The position numbers were made by a program, and so were the translations under genes. A stretch of DNA of 51,147 nucleotides from an uncultured Acidobacteriota bacterium. GTDB lineage: Bacteria > Acidobacteriota > Terriglobia > Terriglobales > Acidobacteriaceae. How positions within the stretch are numbered: position 1 is the first letter of the stretch; every line of letters begins with the position of its first letter. This document shows positions 18,353 to 26,875 of the stretch, piece by piece. The notes beneath the pieces were generated by a model. The model was not told the origin of the DNA and did no database searches. It saw only the letters and a program-made list of their open reading frames with translations. The stretch covers positions 1 to 51,147 of the forward strand of contig CAIQPK010000078.1 of the NCBI GenBank assembly GCA_903873705.1, read 5' to 3'.

Positions 18353-19429
18353 ATGAATCGTTCCGCCCTCGTACTTGCCTTATCGCTCGCCCTGCCCCTC
18401 GCCTCGCACGCGCAGGATGTCCCCAAAATTCCGTTCGAATCCGTCCCCAACTTCCTTAAGCTTCCCCCGAACATGTACCTCGGCGAAGCCGCCGGCGTTG
18501 CGGTCAACTCCAAGGGCCACGTCTTCGTCTTCACGCGTGGCAACACCACCGGCCCGGCCTACGGCGCCGCCGCCGCCCAGTTGCTGGAGTTCGGCCCCGA
18601 CGGCACCTACCTCCGCGAGATCGGCCACAATCTCTACGCCTGGTCCTTCGCCCACGCCGTCCGCGTCGATAAGGACGACAACATCTGGGTCACCGACAAG
18701 GGATCGGATATGGTCATCAAGTTCAACCCCGCCGGCCGCGTCGCCATGGTCTTCGGCCGCAAGCAGGAAGCCTCCGACGACGGCACCGAGCCCCTCAAGC
18801 ACCCCAAGCCCCCGCTGCCTCCCGTCGACGGCCAGTTCCGCCAGGTCACTGACATGGCATGGGACAAGGAAGGCAACACCTACATCTCCGACGGCTACAT
18901 CAACTCCCGCGTCGGCAAGGTGGACAAGAATGGCAAATGGCTCATGAGCTTCGGCGAGCCCGGCTCCGGCCCCGGCCAGCTCAACACCCCCCACAGCATC
19001 GCCACTGATAACGACGGCAACGTCTACGTCGCCAACCGCGGCAACAACCGCATCGAGGTCTTCGACGGCAACGGCAAGTACCTCCGCCAGATCACCATCG
19101 ACGTCCCCTTCGACTACGCCAACACCACGCCCGTCATGGGCCGCAAGCCCGCCCAGGGCGCCAAGGGCACGCAGGGCAACGGCGCTCCCTGGGCAGTCTG
19201 CATCACCCCCGGCCCGCACCAGGTCCTCTACGCGTCCGACGTCTTCCCCGGCCGCGTCTACAAGCTCTCCCTCGACGGCAAGGTCCTCGGCGTCCTCGGC
19301 GAAGGTGGCCGCCAGCTCAAGCAGTTCGGCTGGATCCACGAAATCGCCTGCCCCACCGAAAACACCATCTACGTCGCCGAGCTCCTCAACTGGCGGGTAC
19401 AAAAGCTCATCCTCCACCCGACCAAGTAA
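18353..19429 (+). CDS. Secreted NHL-repeat beta-propeller protein
   Basis: The 358-residue product has a signal peptide (ending LASHAQ) and about six NHL-type blades, e.g. EAAGVAVNSKGHVFVFTRG, FAHAVRVDKDDNIWVTDKG, VTDMAWDKEGNTYISDGY and HSIATDNDGNVYVANRGNNR. NHL propellers of this layout include peptidyl-alpha-hydroxyglycine amidating lyases, which many annotators assign, but the blades alone do not prove lyase activity. A lectin- or ligand-binding role in the periplasm is equally possible. AAGGGAAAGCC lies before the ATG. The segment 270-290 (ARG/KGTQGN-like, Gly/Lys-rich) is a loop insertion. Confidence 0.85.
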   Translation: MNRSALVLALSLALPLASHAQDVPKIPFESVPNFLKLPPNMYLGEAAGVAVNSKGHVFVFTRGNTTGPAYGAAAAQLLEFGPDGTYLREIGHNLYAWSFAHAVRVDKDDNIWVTDKGSDMVIKFNPAGRVAMVFGRKQEASDDGTEPLKHPKPPLPPVDGQFRQVTDMAWDKEGNTYISDGYINSRVGKVDKNGKWLMSFGEPGSGPGQLNTPHSIATDNDGNVYVANRGNNRIEVFDGNGKYLRQITIDVPFDYANTTPVMGRKPAQGAKGTQGNGAPWAVCITPGPHQVLYASDVFPGRVYKLSLDGKVLGVLGEGGRQLKQFGWIHEIACPTENTIYVAELLNWRVQKLILHPTK

Positions 19430-19442
19430 CAAAATTTCAACC

Positions 19443-19480
19443 GGGGTGCCCCATGTCCCTCGCCTTTGGGGACATGGGTT
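19443..19480 (+). repeat. GGGGTGCCCC hairpin element, copy 1
   Basis: After GGGGTGCC, a perfect 10-bp stem CCCATGTCCC / GGGACATGGG (19450-19459 and 19469-19478) encloses a 9-nt loop. A second copy with the same GGGGTGCCCC lead and a different but still paired stem lies in opposite orientation at 49438-49477. It is 13 nt downstream of the NHL gene and may act as its terminator or RNA end. Confidence 0.65.
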
Positions 19481-19684
19481 TCCACGGCGCTACGCTTGGT
19501 CGCAATAGCCGACTAACCTGAGACCGCCAACCCGCATCCAACTCACGCAGAACGGGAACTCGTGGCGCGACACAATCACACCACGACATTAATTGGACAG
19601 AGATAATCTTTCGCCGATAGATTTCCCGTTGGTCATGTGTCGTTCACTTCACTGTGATCGAGTTGACGCATGAGGAGGTGGAAC

Positions 19685-20458
19685 ATGGGCCACGCAACAA
19701 CCATCCGCATCGCCGCCATCATCGCCGCCGCCGCTCTCCTCAGCGCGACCGCTCCCGCACAAACCGCCGAAGACATCGTCTCCCGTATGAACCAGCACGA
19801 TCGCGAGCGCATGTCCGCGCTTACCCACTACGGCTCGCAGCGCACCTACCATGTGGAGTATCACGGCCCCCTCGGCAACCACGCCGCCGACCTTCAGGCC
19901 CGCATGGACTTCTCCGCACCTGACCAGAAGCACTTCACCGTCATCTCCGAATCCGGCTCCGAAACCGTCTGCCACAAGGTCCTCGACAAGCTCATGGAAA
20001 CCGAGCAGGAGGGCGCGCTCGAAGCCAATCACATCCGCTTCATGCTTTCCCCGGAAAACTACGACCTCAAGCTCATCGGCGACGACGACATCGACGGCGT
20101 GAAAGCCTGGCAGATTGAAGTAACACCGCACGCCAACACGCGCTTTACCTACAAGGGCAAAGTCTGGATCAGCAAAGCCGATTACGCCGTCATCCGCATC
20201 ACCGGCGAGCCCGCGAAAAACCCCAGCTTCTGGGTCAGCAACGCCACCTTCGACTACCGCTACGGCCGCAACGGTGAATTCTGGCTGCCGCAACACGGCG
20301 AAACCGTCAGCCACATGCGTATGGGCGGCGAAGCCAAACTCACCGTCGACTACGGCACCTACGAGATCGACGCCACCCCCTCCACCGCGCGCGCCGCGTC
20401 CTCCACCAGTCATGCAAAATCGACGTCGCTGGCCAGCACGGCCATCGCGCTCCGCTAG
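19685..20458 (+). CDS. LolA-like periplasmic protein
   Basis: The 257-residue product has a signal peptide (ending SATAPAQ) and then an N-terminal helix (AEDIVSRMNQHDRERM) leading into beta strands such as RTYHVEYHGPLG, DFSAPDQKHFTVISE, AWQIEVTPHANTRFTYKGKV, VWISKADYAVIRITGEPAKN and FWLPQHGETVS. This is the outer-membrane lipoprotein-sorting (LolA/LolB) superfamily pattern seen in many secreted acidobacterial proteins; it need not carry lipoproteins. AGGAGGTGGAAC precedes the ATG, an unusually strong ribosome site. The last 25 residues are low-complexity Ala/Ser/Thr. Confidence 0.7.
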   Translation: MGHATTIRIAAIIAAAALLSATAPAQTAEDIVSRMNQHDRERMSALTHYGSQRTYHVEYHGPLGNHAADLQARMDFSAPDQKHFTVISESGSETVCHKVLDKLMETEQEGALEANHIRFMLSPENYDLKLIGDDDIDGVKAWQIEVTPHANTRFTYKGKVWISKADYAVIRITGEPAKNPSFWVSNATFDYRYGRNGEFWLPQHGETVSHMRMGGEAKLTVDYGTYEIDATPSTARAASSTSHAKSTSLASTAIALR

Positions 20459-20620
20459 GTCCGGCGAAGCTGTCAATCGGGTTGTCATAACCCGCTGCAC
20501 TTCGTCTAATCCCAACTACCCACAGGGCCACACCTGCGGACAGCTATACTGGTTAATCGCGCTTTAGCCCAGCGCGACGGTTCACTGCACGCATCCAAGT
20601 GAACTGACGGGTTCGAGAAA

Positions 20621-22495
20621 ATGAGTGAGTATTTAAGCAAAATCAAGTCGCCGGAAGACGTCAAGCGACTTGGCATGGTGGAGCTGGAACGGCTCGCTGA
20701 AGAGATTCGCGAGCGCCTCATCCTCGGTGTTGCCAAAACCGGCGGACACATCGGCCCCAACCTCGGCGTGGTGGAACTGACCATCGCCATGCACTACGTC
20801 TTCGATACCCCGCGCGACAGCTTCATCTTCGACGTCTCGCACCAGAGCTACGTCCACAAGCTGCTCACCGGCCGCGAGCAGCAGTTCGACACCATCCGCC
20901 AGCCCGGCGGCCTGAACGGCTTCATGCTCCGCACCGAAAGCGAGCACGACAGCTTCGGCGCCGGACACGCCGGCACCGCACTCTCCGCCGCGCTGGGCAT
21001 GGCCGTTGCACGCGATATGTCCGGTGGCGACGAGCACGTTGTCGCCCTCTGCGGCGACGCCGCCTTTACCAACGGCATCAGCTTCGAAGCCCTCAACAAC
21101 ATCGCCGCTCAGACCAAGCGCATGATCATCGTCCTCAACGACAACGAGTGGTCCATCGACAAAAACGTCGGCGCCATCGCCGAGTACTTCCACAAGATCG
21201 CCACCAACCCTACCTACGTCAGCCTCCACGACCGCGCCGCCGCCCTGCTGGAAAAGTTCGGTGGCAAAGCCGCCCGCCATATCGCCCGCCGCGCCGAAGA
21301 GGCCGCCAAGGGTGTCATCGGCCGCGGCATGATCTTCGAGGAGTTCGGCCTCAGCTACTACGGCCCCATCGACGGCCACAACCTGCCCATGCTCATTGAG
21401 ACATTCAAGTTCCTCAAGACCCTCAGCAAGCCGGTCATTCTCCACGCCATCACGCAGAAGGGCCGCGGATTCCAGCCCGCCATCGACGAGCAGAAAAAAT
21501 TCCACGGCCTCGGCCCCTACAACCCTGAAACCGGCGTCACCAAGCCCGCCGCGCAGAAGACCTACTCCGAGATCTTCGCCGAGTCGCTCACCAAGCTCGC
21601 CACCATGAATGACAAGGTCGTCGCCATCACCGCTGCCATGCCCAACGGCACCGCGCTCGATCTCTTCCGCCCGCTCCACCCCACGCGCTACTTCGATGTC
21701 GGCATCGCCGAAGAGCACGCCGTCCTCTTCGCGGCGGGTATGGCCACCAAGGGCTATCGCCCTTTCTGCGCCATCTACAGCACCTTCCTCCAGCGCGCCT
21801 TCGACCAGGTCGTTCACGACGTCGCCCTCCAGGATCTCCCCGTCGTCTTCTGCATGGACCGCGGCGGCCTCTCCGGCGACGACGGCCCCACCCATCACGG
21901 CCTCTTCGACATCAGCTACCTCCGCGGCATCCCCAACATCGTCCACATGGTCCCTGCCAATGAGGACGAACTCCAGGACATGATGTACACGGCCATGCTG
22001 CACAACGGCCCCAGCGCCATCCGCTACCCGCGCGGAACCGGGCCTGGCGTAGCCGTCAAGGCCCAACCCGAAGCCATCGAAATAGGCCACGCCCAGGTGC
22101 TCTCCGACGGCCGAGACGTCGCCATCTTCGGCTTGGGCGCCATGCTGCCTGAAGCCGAGCGCCTCGCCAAACTTCTACAGTCTGAAGGTCACAGCGCAGC
22201 CGTCATCAATCCCCGCTTCGCCAAGCCGGTAGACCGCGACACCATCGCTCGCTTCGCCAACAAGTGCGGCCTCATCGTCACGCTCGAAGACCACGTCCTC
22301 GCCGGCGGCTTCGGCTCCGCCGTCCTAGAAGCCCTCAACGACCTCGAAATCGACATCCCCGTCCTCCGCATAGGCTGGCCCGACCAGTTCATCGAGCACG
22401 GCAAAGTCGAAGACCTCCGCGCCAAGTACGGCCTAACCGCCGAATCCGCCCTGGAACGCGTCCGGCCGCTGCTGCAGACGCCTCTCCACGCCTGA
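20621..22495 (+). CDS. dxs: 1-deoxy-D-xylulose-5-phosphate synthase-type transketolase
   Basis: The 624-residue enzyme would condense pyruvate and glyceraldehyde-3-phosphate to DXP with thiamine diphosphate, the first step to isoprenoids. It keeps GGHIGPNLGVVELT, HQSYVHKLLTGR, LNDNEWSI, the catalytic Glu in GIAEEHAV, and DRGGLSGDDGPTHHG. The thiamine Mg motif, usually GDG, reads CGDAAFT here, and GHQ is SHQ, so it is a divergent member. A paralogous transketolase is possible. TATACT at 20545-20550 could be a -10 element but lacks a clear -35. Start ATG follows GAGAAA. Confidence 0.85.
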   Translation: MSEYLSKIKSPEDVKRLGMVELERLAEEIRERLILGVAKTGGHIGPNLGVVELTIAMHYVFDTPRDSFIFDVSHQSYVHKLLTGREQQFDTIRQPGGLNGFMLRTESEHDSFGAGHAGTALSAALGMAVARDMSGGDEHVVALCGDAAFTNGISFEALNNIAAQTKRMIIVLNDNEWSIDKNVGAIAEYFHKIATNPTYVSLHDRAAALLEKFGGKAARHIARRAEEAAKGVIGRGMIFEEFGLSYYGPIDGHNLPMLIETFKFLKTLSKPVILHAITQKGRGFQPAIDEQKKFHGLGPYNPETGVTKPAAQKTYSEIFAESLTKLATMNDKVVAITAAMPNGTALDLFRPLHPTRYFDVGIAEEHAVLFAAGMATKGYRPFCAIYSTFLQRAFDQVVHDVALQDLPVVFCMDRGGLSGDDGPTHHGLFDISYLRGIPNIVHMVPANEDELQDMMYTAMLHNGPSAIRYPRGTGPGVAVKAQPEAIEIGHAQVLSDGRDVAIFGLGAMLPEAERLAKLLQSEGHSAAVINPRFAKPVDRDTIARFANKCGLIVTLEDHVLAGGFGSAVLEALNDLEIDIPVLRIGWPDQFIEHGKVEDLRAKYGLTAESALERVRPLLQTPLHA

Positions 22496-22534
22496 ACTAA
22501 GACGACTCTCCCATCTCCAATCGACAAGGACTAA

Positions 22535-22999
22535 ATGAAGAGGACGTACGGCTCCCGGCTTCTGGTCACCCTATTAGCTGGGTTACTATTCGTCGGATGC
22601 AATTTGCCCTCTGATGCAAAGCTTTCGGCGGTTTTCACAGGCCACTCGGCCGATTTTAGAAATCTTATCTTCATTTCTGAGCGGGATCAGGGTCTCAAAC
22701 GGTTGTCTCCTACGCTGGTAACGGCGGACAACACCATCCCGGAAGAGAAATTGCAGGAATATCACTCTCTCTTTGCCAAGCTGGGGATCAAAGAAGGACT
22801 TGAACGCCGTGACGACTATCCCAATGCGATATTCTTCCCGGTCGAGTGCCAAGGGACAGCCATCACGCACGATTGCAAAGGATATGTTTACTCAGCACAA
22901 GCGCTAAAACCGGTTGAAGATAGTCTCGATGATCCACCCGCAAAAATAGTGTTCAAGAAACTGTCAGACGAGTGGTATCTGTTTCGTGATGATGGTTGA
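22535..22999 (+). CDS. Small lipoprotein of unknown function
   Basis: The 154-residue product starts MKRTYGSRLLVTLLAGLLFVGC, a lipoprotein signal with lipobox FVGC (Cys22), so it should be lipid-anchored. The mature part has no recognised domain; it contains two further Cys in ECQGTAITHDCKGY that could form a disulfide, and a C-terminal WYLF strand. It is 39 nt after dxs. GC content and codon use are visibly lower than in dxs (many A/T third positions), which suggests recent acquisition. AAGGA lies near the ATG. Confidence 0.6.
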   Translation: MKRTYGSRLLVTLLAGLLFVGCNLPSDAKLSAVFTGHSADFRNLIFISERDQGLKRLSPTLVTADNTIPEEKLQEYHSLFAKLGIKEGLERRDDYPNAIFFPVECQGTAITHDCKGYVYSAQALKPVEDSLDDPPAKIVFKKLSDEWYLFRDDG

Positions 23000-23064
23000 G
23001 CGATTGCTCACCGCGGTCTGTCTGCGTCTGCAAGAAGAGAACTGACAACGAGGAAGACAGCACG

Positions 23065-23589
23065 CTATCGCGTTAGTCCCCGGCGCCCCATCATCCCCAG
23101 CAGTGCCAACGTCCGCTCCTGCCGATATCGAAACAGCCCCGCCATCTGCCGCCTCACCACCGGCACCGCCACCCGCCCTAGCGCTCCCATCGGCAGCTCA
23201 AACTCCACCTCATCCCGCAGCCGCGTCCCCGCCCCCTCAGCCGAAACCTTATGGCAGTGATGCCAGAAGAAAAACGGCCCCTTCAGCTGCGTATCGCAGA
23301 ACTGCGCATTCCACACAAAGTGTCCAATTGCCGCATCCCACGTCATCCGCACCGGCGAAAACGGCACCGGCCGAAAGCTGATCGTCAGCCGCGACCCATC
23401 CCCGGCCACGATCCCCGGCAGCCGCGCCATCCCGGGCCTCACCGGCGGAGGCCGAAAGTTCGCCTCCTCAATCCGCGCCCGCTGCCACTTCGGCATCAGC
23501 CGCGGCAGGTTCTCCGGATTCGCAAAAAACGCAAACACCATCTCCACCGGGAAGGGAAGCCACTGCTCAGCCTGAAAATGTTCATGCAT
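23065..23589 (-). CDS. SRPBCC-fold (START/Bet v1-like) protein
   Basis: The 174-residue protein starts with WLPFPVEMVFAFFANPENLPRLMP, the classic first strand and helix of SRPBCC lipid/ligand-binding proteins (the CoxG/polyketide cyclase group). Strands LTISFRPVPF, MTWDAAIG and a C-terminal helix (VPVVRRQMAGLFRYRQERTLALLG) complete the fold. It has no signal peptide, so it acts in the cytoplasm. It binds a hydrophobic ligand of unknown identity. It is transcribed leftward as the last gene after orf80 and sdhB, across a REP-like element, and may be separately expressed. Confidence 0.72.
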   Translation of the reverse strand: MHEHFQAEQWLPFPVEMVFAFFANPENLPRLMPKWQRARIEEANFRPPPVRPGMARLPGIVAGDGSRLTISFRPVPFSPVRMTWDAAIGHFVWNAQFCDTQLKGPFFFWHHCHKVSAEGAGTRLRDEVEFELPMGALGRVAVPVVRRQMAGLFRYRQERTLALLGMMGRRGLTR

Positions 23590-23655
23590 CTCCCCATAGG
23601 ATGCGCCTCTTCACCATCCGGCACAACCTCATTCAGGCGGACCACAAGGAGTAGC

Positions 23656-23710
23656 AGCGGGCTTTAGCCCGCGGTGCAGCGCACAAGAAGAAAATGGGCT
23701 TTAGCCCCGG
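23656..23710. repeat. Paired GGGCTTTAGCCC hairpins
   Basis: Two small palindromes, CGGGCTTTAGCCCG at 23658-23671 and GGGCTTTAGCCCC at 23696-23708, stand about 25 nt apart. The same GGGCTTTAGCCCC core recurs at 30108-30120 beside another hairpin. The right one overlaps the last codons of the 80-residue frame. They look like a REP-type dispersed element. Confidence 0.6.
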
Positions 23711-23943
23711 GCCTTCGCACCTACGGGCGTTGGAGCCGTTGGGTCACAACTCCCACGGCGAACCCTACTCACCACCGCAATCATGAAACTGACGATTCCC
23801 GCAACAAGGCAACCGAGGGACCCGAGCAGCAGAAAAACGGTCGTCATGCCTGAGCACATAAGATCGTTTCGCAGCACTAACAAGGCAAAGCAGACCGCCG
23901 ATGCAACAAAGCACCACCAGCCGGTTTTTGTCGCTGTACTCAC
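23701..23943 (-). CDS. Small two-span membrane protein downstream of sdhB (orf80)
   Basis: The 80-residue frame has two hydrophobic helices (about residues 9-27 and 33-58: CFVASAVCFALLVL and MTTVFLLLGSLGCLVAGIVSFMIA) and a short basic/proline tail. It starts with GTG 24 nt after sdhB and has no strong ribosome site. The 3' end overlaps the hairpin at 23696-23708. No family is recognised. Its lower GC is like that of orf89 inside the sdh operon. It may be a real co-transcribed membrane gene or a degenerate frame. Confidence 0.4.
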   Translation of the reverse strand: MSTATKTGWWCFVASAVCFALLVLRNDLMCSGMTTVFLLLGSLGCLVAGIVSFMIAVVSRVRRGSCDPTAPTPVGAKARG

Positions 23944-23967
23944 ACTGATGAACGTACTCTCTCTCGC

Positions 23968-24756
23968 CTACCTCGTAAAGAAGTCCTTCACCTGCTGGAC
24001 AAACACATCCCGCCCAATATCGCTGATCGCCTCAGTCAACGGCAGCTGCTTCGGGCAAGCCTGCACGCAATTTTGCGCAAAGCCGCACTCCTGGATCCCG
24101 CCATCACCCGCCAGCGCGCGCAGCCGTTCTTCCTTCAGCACCTTACCCGCAGGATCCATATTGAACAGCTTGGTCTGCGCAATCGTCGCCGCGCCCACAA
24201 ACCCGGTCGCATCGTTGAACTGCGGGCAAACCTCCATGCAGATCGTGCAGGAAATGCAGTTCGACAGCGGATACCGCTGCTCCTGGATCTGCGGCACCTG
24301 CCGTGGTCCCGGCCCCAGGTCATAAGACCCATCCACCGGCACCCACGCCTTCACCTTCTTCAAGTTCTCGAATAAGACAGACCGGTCAACCGCAAGGTCC
24401 CTCACCACGGGGAACTTCGACAGCGGCGCCAGTGTGATCGTCTTCGACAGGTCCGGCTTCTGCCCATGCTCCGCTGCACCCAGCAGCTTATCCACCAGCG
24501 CCGAGCAGGCCATCATCGCCTTGCCATTGATCAGCATCGCGCAAGAGCCGCAAATCTCTTCCAGGCAATTCGAGTCATAAGTAATCGGCGTCGAATCCAC
24601 ACCGCTCACCGTGCGCGGATTCAGCGCAACCTCGCCCAGCAGCGAAGTGATGTTCATGTTCGGCCGATACGGAATCTCGAACGTTTCGGTGCTCGCCTTC
24701 GCATCGGGCGAAGCCTGCCGCTTGATAGAAACCTTGATCGTCTGTTGATCTGCCAT
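23968..24756 (-). CDS. sdhB: Succinate dehydrogenase iron-sulfur subunit
   Basis: The 262-residue subunit passes electrons from FAD to quinone. It has the plant-type [2Fe-2S] ligands Cys64, 69, 72 and 84, then CISCTICMEVCP (Cys167, 170, 173, 177) and CGFAQNCVQACPK (Cys224, 230, 234) for the [4Fe-4S] and [3Fe-4S] clusters. ATG 24756 is used: TTAGGAG lies 9 nt upstream. The preceding 10 nt separate it from a small membrane ORF, not from sdhA as is usual. Its transcript starts upstream of sdhC. The C-terminal ISDIGRDVFVQQVKDFF is typical of the type B enzyme. Confidence 0.95.
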   Translation of the reverse strand: MADQQTIKVSIKRQASPDAKASTETFEIPYRPNMNITSLLGEVALNPRTVSGVDSTPITYDSNCLEEICGSCAMLINGKAMMACSALVDKLLGAAEHGQKPDLSKTITLAPLSKFPVVRDLAVDRSVLFENLKKVKAWVPVDGSYDLGPGPRQVPQIQEQRYPLSNCISCTICMEVCPQFNDATGFVGAATIAQTKLFNMDPAGKVLKEERLRALAGDGGIQECGFAQNCVQACPKQLPLTEAISDIGRDVFVQQVKDFFTR

Positions 24757-24766
24757 GCTGATGCTC

Positions 24767-25036
24767 CTAATAACCTGAGTACTTCTGAAGCCTGCGCTGC
24801 GCTCTGCGCTCAATACCGTCTTTGAACCATGAGTTCGACCACACGCCCAACATCACAAGCCCGGTTGGTACAACGGCGTTGGTCGCTCCCAGAACGACCA
24901 CACGCAGGAGAAATAACCAGTTTTCCCTGTTAGCAAAGTGCCCGAACCCATTGAATCCTTCGAAACCAATTAGCAGCCAATGCAAGACGACGAATGTCAG
25001 ACACATCGTGATCGCGATACGAGCTTTCACGTGCAT
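24767..25036 (-). CDS. Two-span membrane protein inside the sdh operon (orf89)
   Basis: The 89-residue product sits between sdhA and sdhB with only 10 nt on each side. It has a basic N-terminus, a first helix (about residues 6-24, ITMCLTFVVLHWLLIGF), a Phe/Gly/Asn/His loop (GFNGFGHFANRENW), a second helix (about 41-66, LLRVVVLGATNAVVPTGLVMLGVW) and a basic tail (ERRAQRRLQKY). AGGGAG precedes the ATG by 7 nt. Base composition is nearer 50% GC than in the flanking sdh genes. No SdhD or assembly-factor family (SdhE) is recognised. It may be an accessory or regulatory subunit, or an insertion tolerated in the operon. Confidence 0.7.
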   Translation of the reverse strand: MHVKARIAITMCLTFVVLHWLLIGFEGFNGFGHFANRENWLFLLRVVVLGATNAVVPTGLVMLGVWSNSWFKDGIERRAQRRLQKYSGY

Positions 25037-25046
25037 GCTGAGCTCC

Positions 25047-26816
25047 CTAGCTCGACGTATAAACCCGCGGACGCGGCTTGATCCAGCCCGTGTCCACTTC
25101 CTCGTAAGTAATTTCCGGCGCGCCATTCACAAACGCCGCCATGGTCGTCTTCAAGAACCGCTCATCATTACGATCCGGAAAGTCCGGCTTATAGTGCGCT
25201 CCACGACTCTCATCGCGCATCCGCGCACCCTTCACAATCACCCGCGCCAGCTCCAGCATGTTGTAAAGCTGCCGCGTAAACGCAAAGCTCGTATTCGCCC
25301 ACTGGCTCTTATCCGAAAGATTCACGTTCTTATAGCGCGCCAGCAGCTCAACCAGCTTCGCATCGCACTCATCCAGCCCCGCGTTATAGCGCACGATCGT
25401 CGCATACTTGGTCATCGCATCGCCCAGCTCGCGCCAGATCTTGAACGGATTCTCCGTTCCCTGATTGTTCAGCAGCGCCTCATTCAGCGCCTTCTGACGA
25501 GCCAGCTCCTTCGCATGACCACCATCGCCCGTCTGCGGCTTCAGCGTCTTCGCATACTTCAACGCCTCAGGCCCGGCCACAAATCCGCCGTAGATGCACG
25601 AGAGCAGGGAATTCGCACCCAGCCGGTTCGCTCCATGGATCGAGTAGTCCGCTTCACCCGCCGCAAACACGCCGGGGATATTCGTCTGCTGCTGGAAGTC
25701 CACCCACAGCCCGCCCATCGTGTAGTGGACGCCCGGGAAGATCTTCATCGGCACCTTGCGCGGATCGTCGCCGACGAACTTCTCGTAAATCTCAAGAATG
25801 CCTTCCAGCTTGTTCTGCCGCTCCGGCGACAGGTGCGACACATCGAGGTACACCATCGGCTGCCCGTCGATGCCCATCTCATCCTGGTAAACAACCTTGA
25901 AAATTTCCCGCGTAGCAATATCACGCGGCACCAGGTTGCCATACTTCGGATACCGCTCCTCCAGGAAGTACCACCGCTCCGGCTCAGGAATCGTCTGCGC
26001 CGCCCGCTTGTCGTTGCGATCCCGCGGAACCCAAACACGCCCACCCTCACCACGCGCCGATTCCGACATCAACCGCAGCTTGTCTTCGCCCGGAATCGCC
26101 GTCGGATGCACCTGGATAAACTCGCCGTTCGCATAGAACGCACCCTGCTGATACAGCGCACTCTGCGCCGAGCCGGTACAAACAACGGAATTCGTACTCT
26201 TGCCGAAGATCGCTCCATTACCGCCCGTGCAGATAATGATCGCGTCCGCGGCAAACGTCCTCGTCTCCATCGACCGCAAGTCCATCGCCACGATGCCGCG
26301 GCAAACCCCGTTGTCGTCCAGCACGGCCGACAGGAACTCCCATCCCTCGTACTTCGTTACCTTGCCCTCAGACTCATGCCGCCGCACCTGCTCATCGAGC
26401 GCATAAAGCAGCTGCTGTCCCGTCGTCGCGCCGGCAAACGCCGTCCGCTGATACAGCGTCCCGCCAAAGCGCCGAAAATCCAGCAACCCCTCAGGCGTCC
26501 GATTGAACGGCACACCCATGCGGTCCAGCAGATCGATGATCGCCGGCCCCTGCGCGGTCATATTCTTCACCGGCGTCTGGTTAGCCAGGAAGTCGCCGCC
26601 ATAAACGGTGTCGTCGAAGTGCTTCAGCACATCGTCGCCTTCGCCCTTCAGGTCCTTGGCCGCATTGATGCCACCCTGCGCACAAACCGAGTGCGAGCGC
26701 TTCACCGGCACGATGGAAAAGAGGTCGACCGTACCGCCCGCCTCAGCGATCTTGATCACGGCGGAAAGACCAGCCAGGCCTCCTCCGACAACGATAATCC
26801 TTGGTGTTGCTGCCAT
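25047..26816 (-). CDS. sdhA: Succinate dehydrogenase flavoprotein subunit
   Basis: The 589-residue subunit oxidises succinate with covalent FAD. It begins with a Rossmann FAD motif (IIVVGGGLAGLSAV, residues 7-20) and RSHSVCAQGG, whose His42 is the expected FAD-attachment residue. HPTAIPG, the active-site HGANRLGANSLLSCIYGG and the C-terminal RGAHYKPDFPDRND are all present. The ATG 26816 follows an in-operon 59-nt gap carrying GTTCGATATA. The long open frame upstream of this start belongs to sdhC. The ten-nt gap to the small ORF downstream suggests tight coupling. Length and pattern suit the type B family. Confidence 0.96.
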   Translation of the reverse strand: MAATPRIIVVGGGLAGLSAVIKIAEAGGTVDLFSIVPVKRSHSVCAQGGINAAKDLKGEGDDVLKHFDDTVYGGDFLANQTPVKNMTAQGPAIIDLLDRMGVPFNRTPEGLLDFRRFGGTLYQRTAFAGATTGQQLLYALDEQVRRHESEGKVTKYEGWEFLSAVLDDNGVCRGIVAMDLRSMETRTFAADAIIICTGGNGAIFGKSTNSVVCTGSAQSALYQQGAFYANGEFIQVHPTAIPGEDKLRLMSESARGEGGRVWVPRDRNDKRAAQTIPEPERWYFLEERYPKYGNLVPRDIATREIFKVVYQDEMGIDGQPMVYLDVSHLSPERQNKLEGILEIYEKFVGDDPRKVPMKIFPGVHYTMGGLWVDFQQQTNIPGVFAAGEADYSIHGANRLGANSLLSCIYGGFVAGPEALKYAKTLKPQTGDGGHAKELARQKALNEALLNNQGTENPFKIWRELGDAMTKYATIVRYNAGLDECDAKLVELLARYKNVNLSDKSQWANTSFAFTRQLYNMLELARVIVKGARMRDESRGAHYKPDFPDRNDERFLKTTMAAFVNGAPEITYEEVDTGWIKPRPRVYTSS

Positions 26817-26835
26817 TGCGTTCCGCCTTGAACTC

Positions 26836-26845
26836 GTTCGATATA
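26836..26845. promoter_or_regulatory. GTTCGATATA site between sdhC and sdhA
   Basis: GTTCGATATA in the 59-bp sdhC-sdhA gap repeats the GTTCGATAT of the sdh promoter region (27830-27838). It may be an additional binding site of the IclR-type regulator, or chance. Confidence 0.3.
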
Positions 26846-26875
26846 GATGGCAAGGCCGCAGCCGCGCCGTAAAAC

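Noticed and set aside
20633-22090. 485-codon minus-strand frame opposite dxs
   Set aside because: Ala/Gly/Glu/Val-biased shadow of the plus-strand codon pattern; no motif.
24822-26831. 669-codon plus-strand frame opposite sdhA and orf89
   Set aside because: Arg/His/Leu-rich with no recognisable motif; it mirrors sdhA, which is certain.
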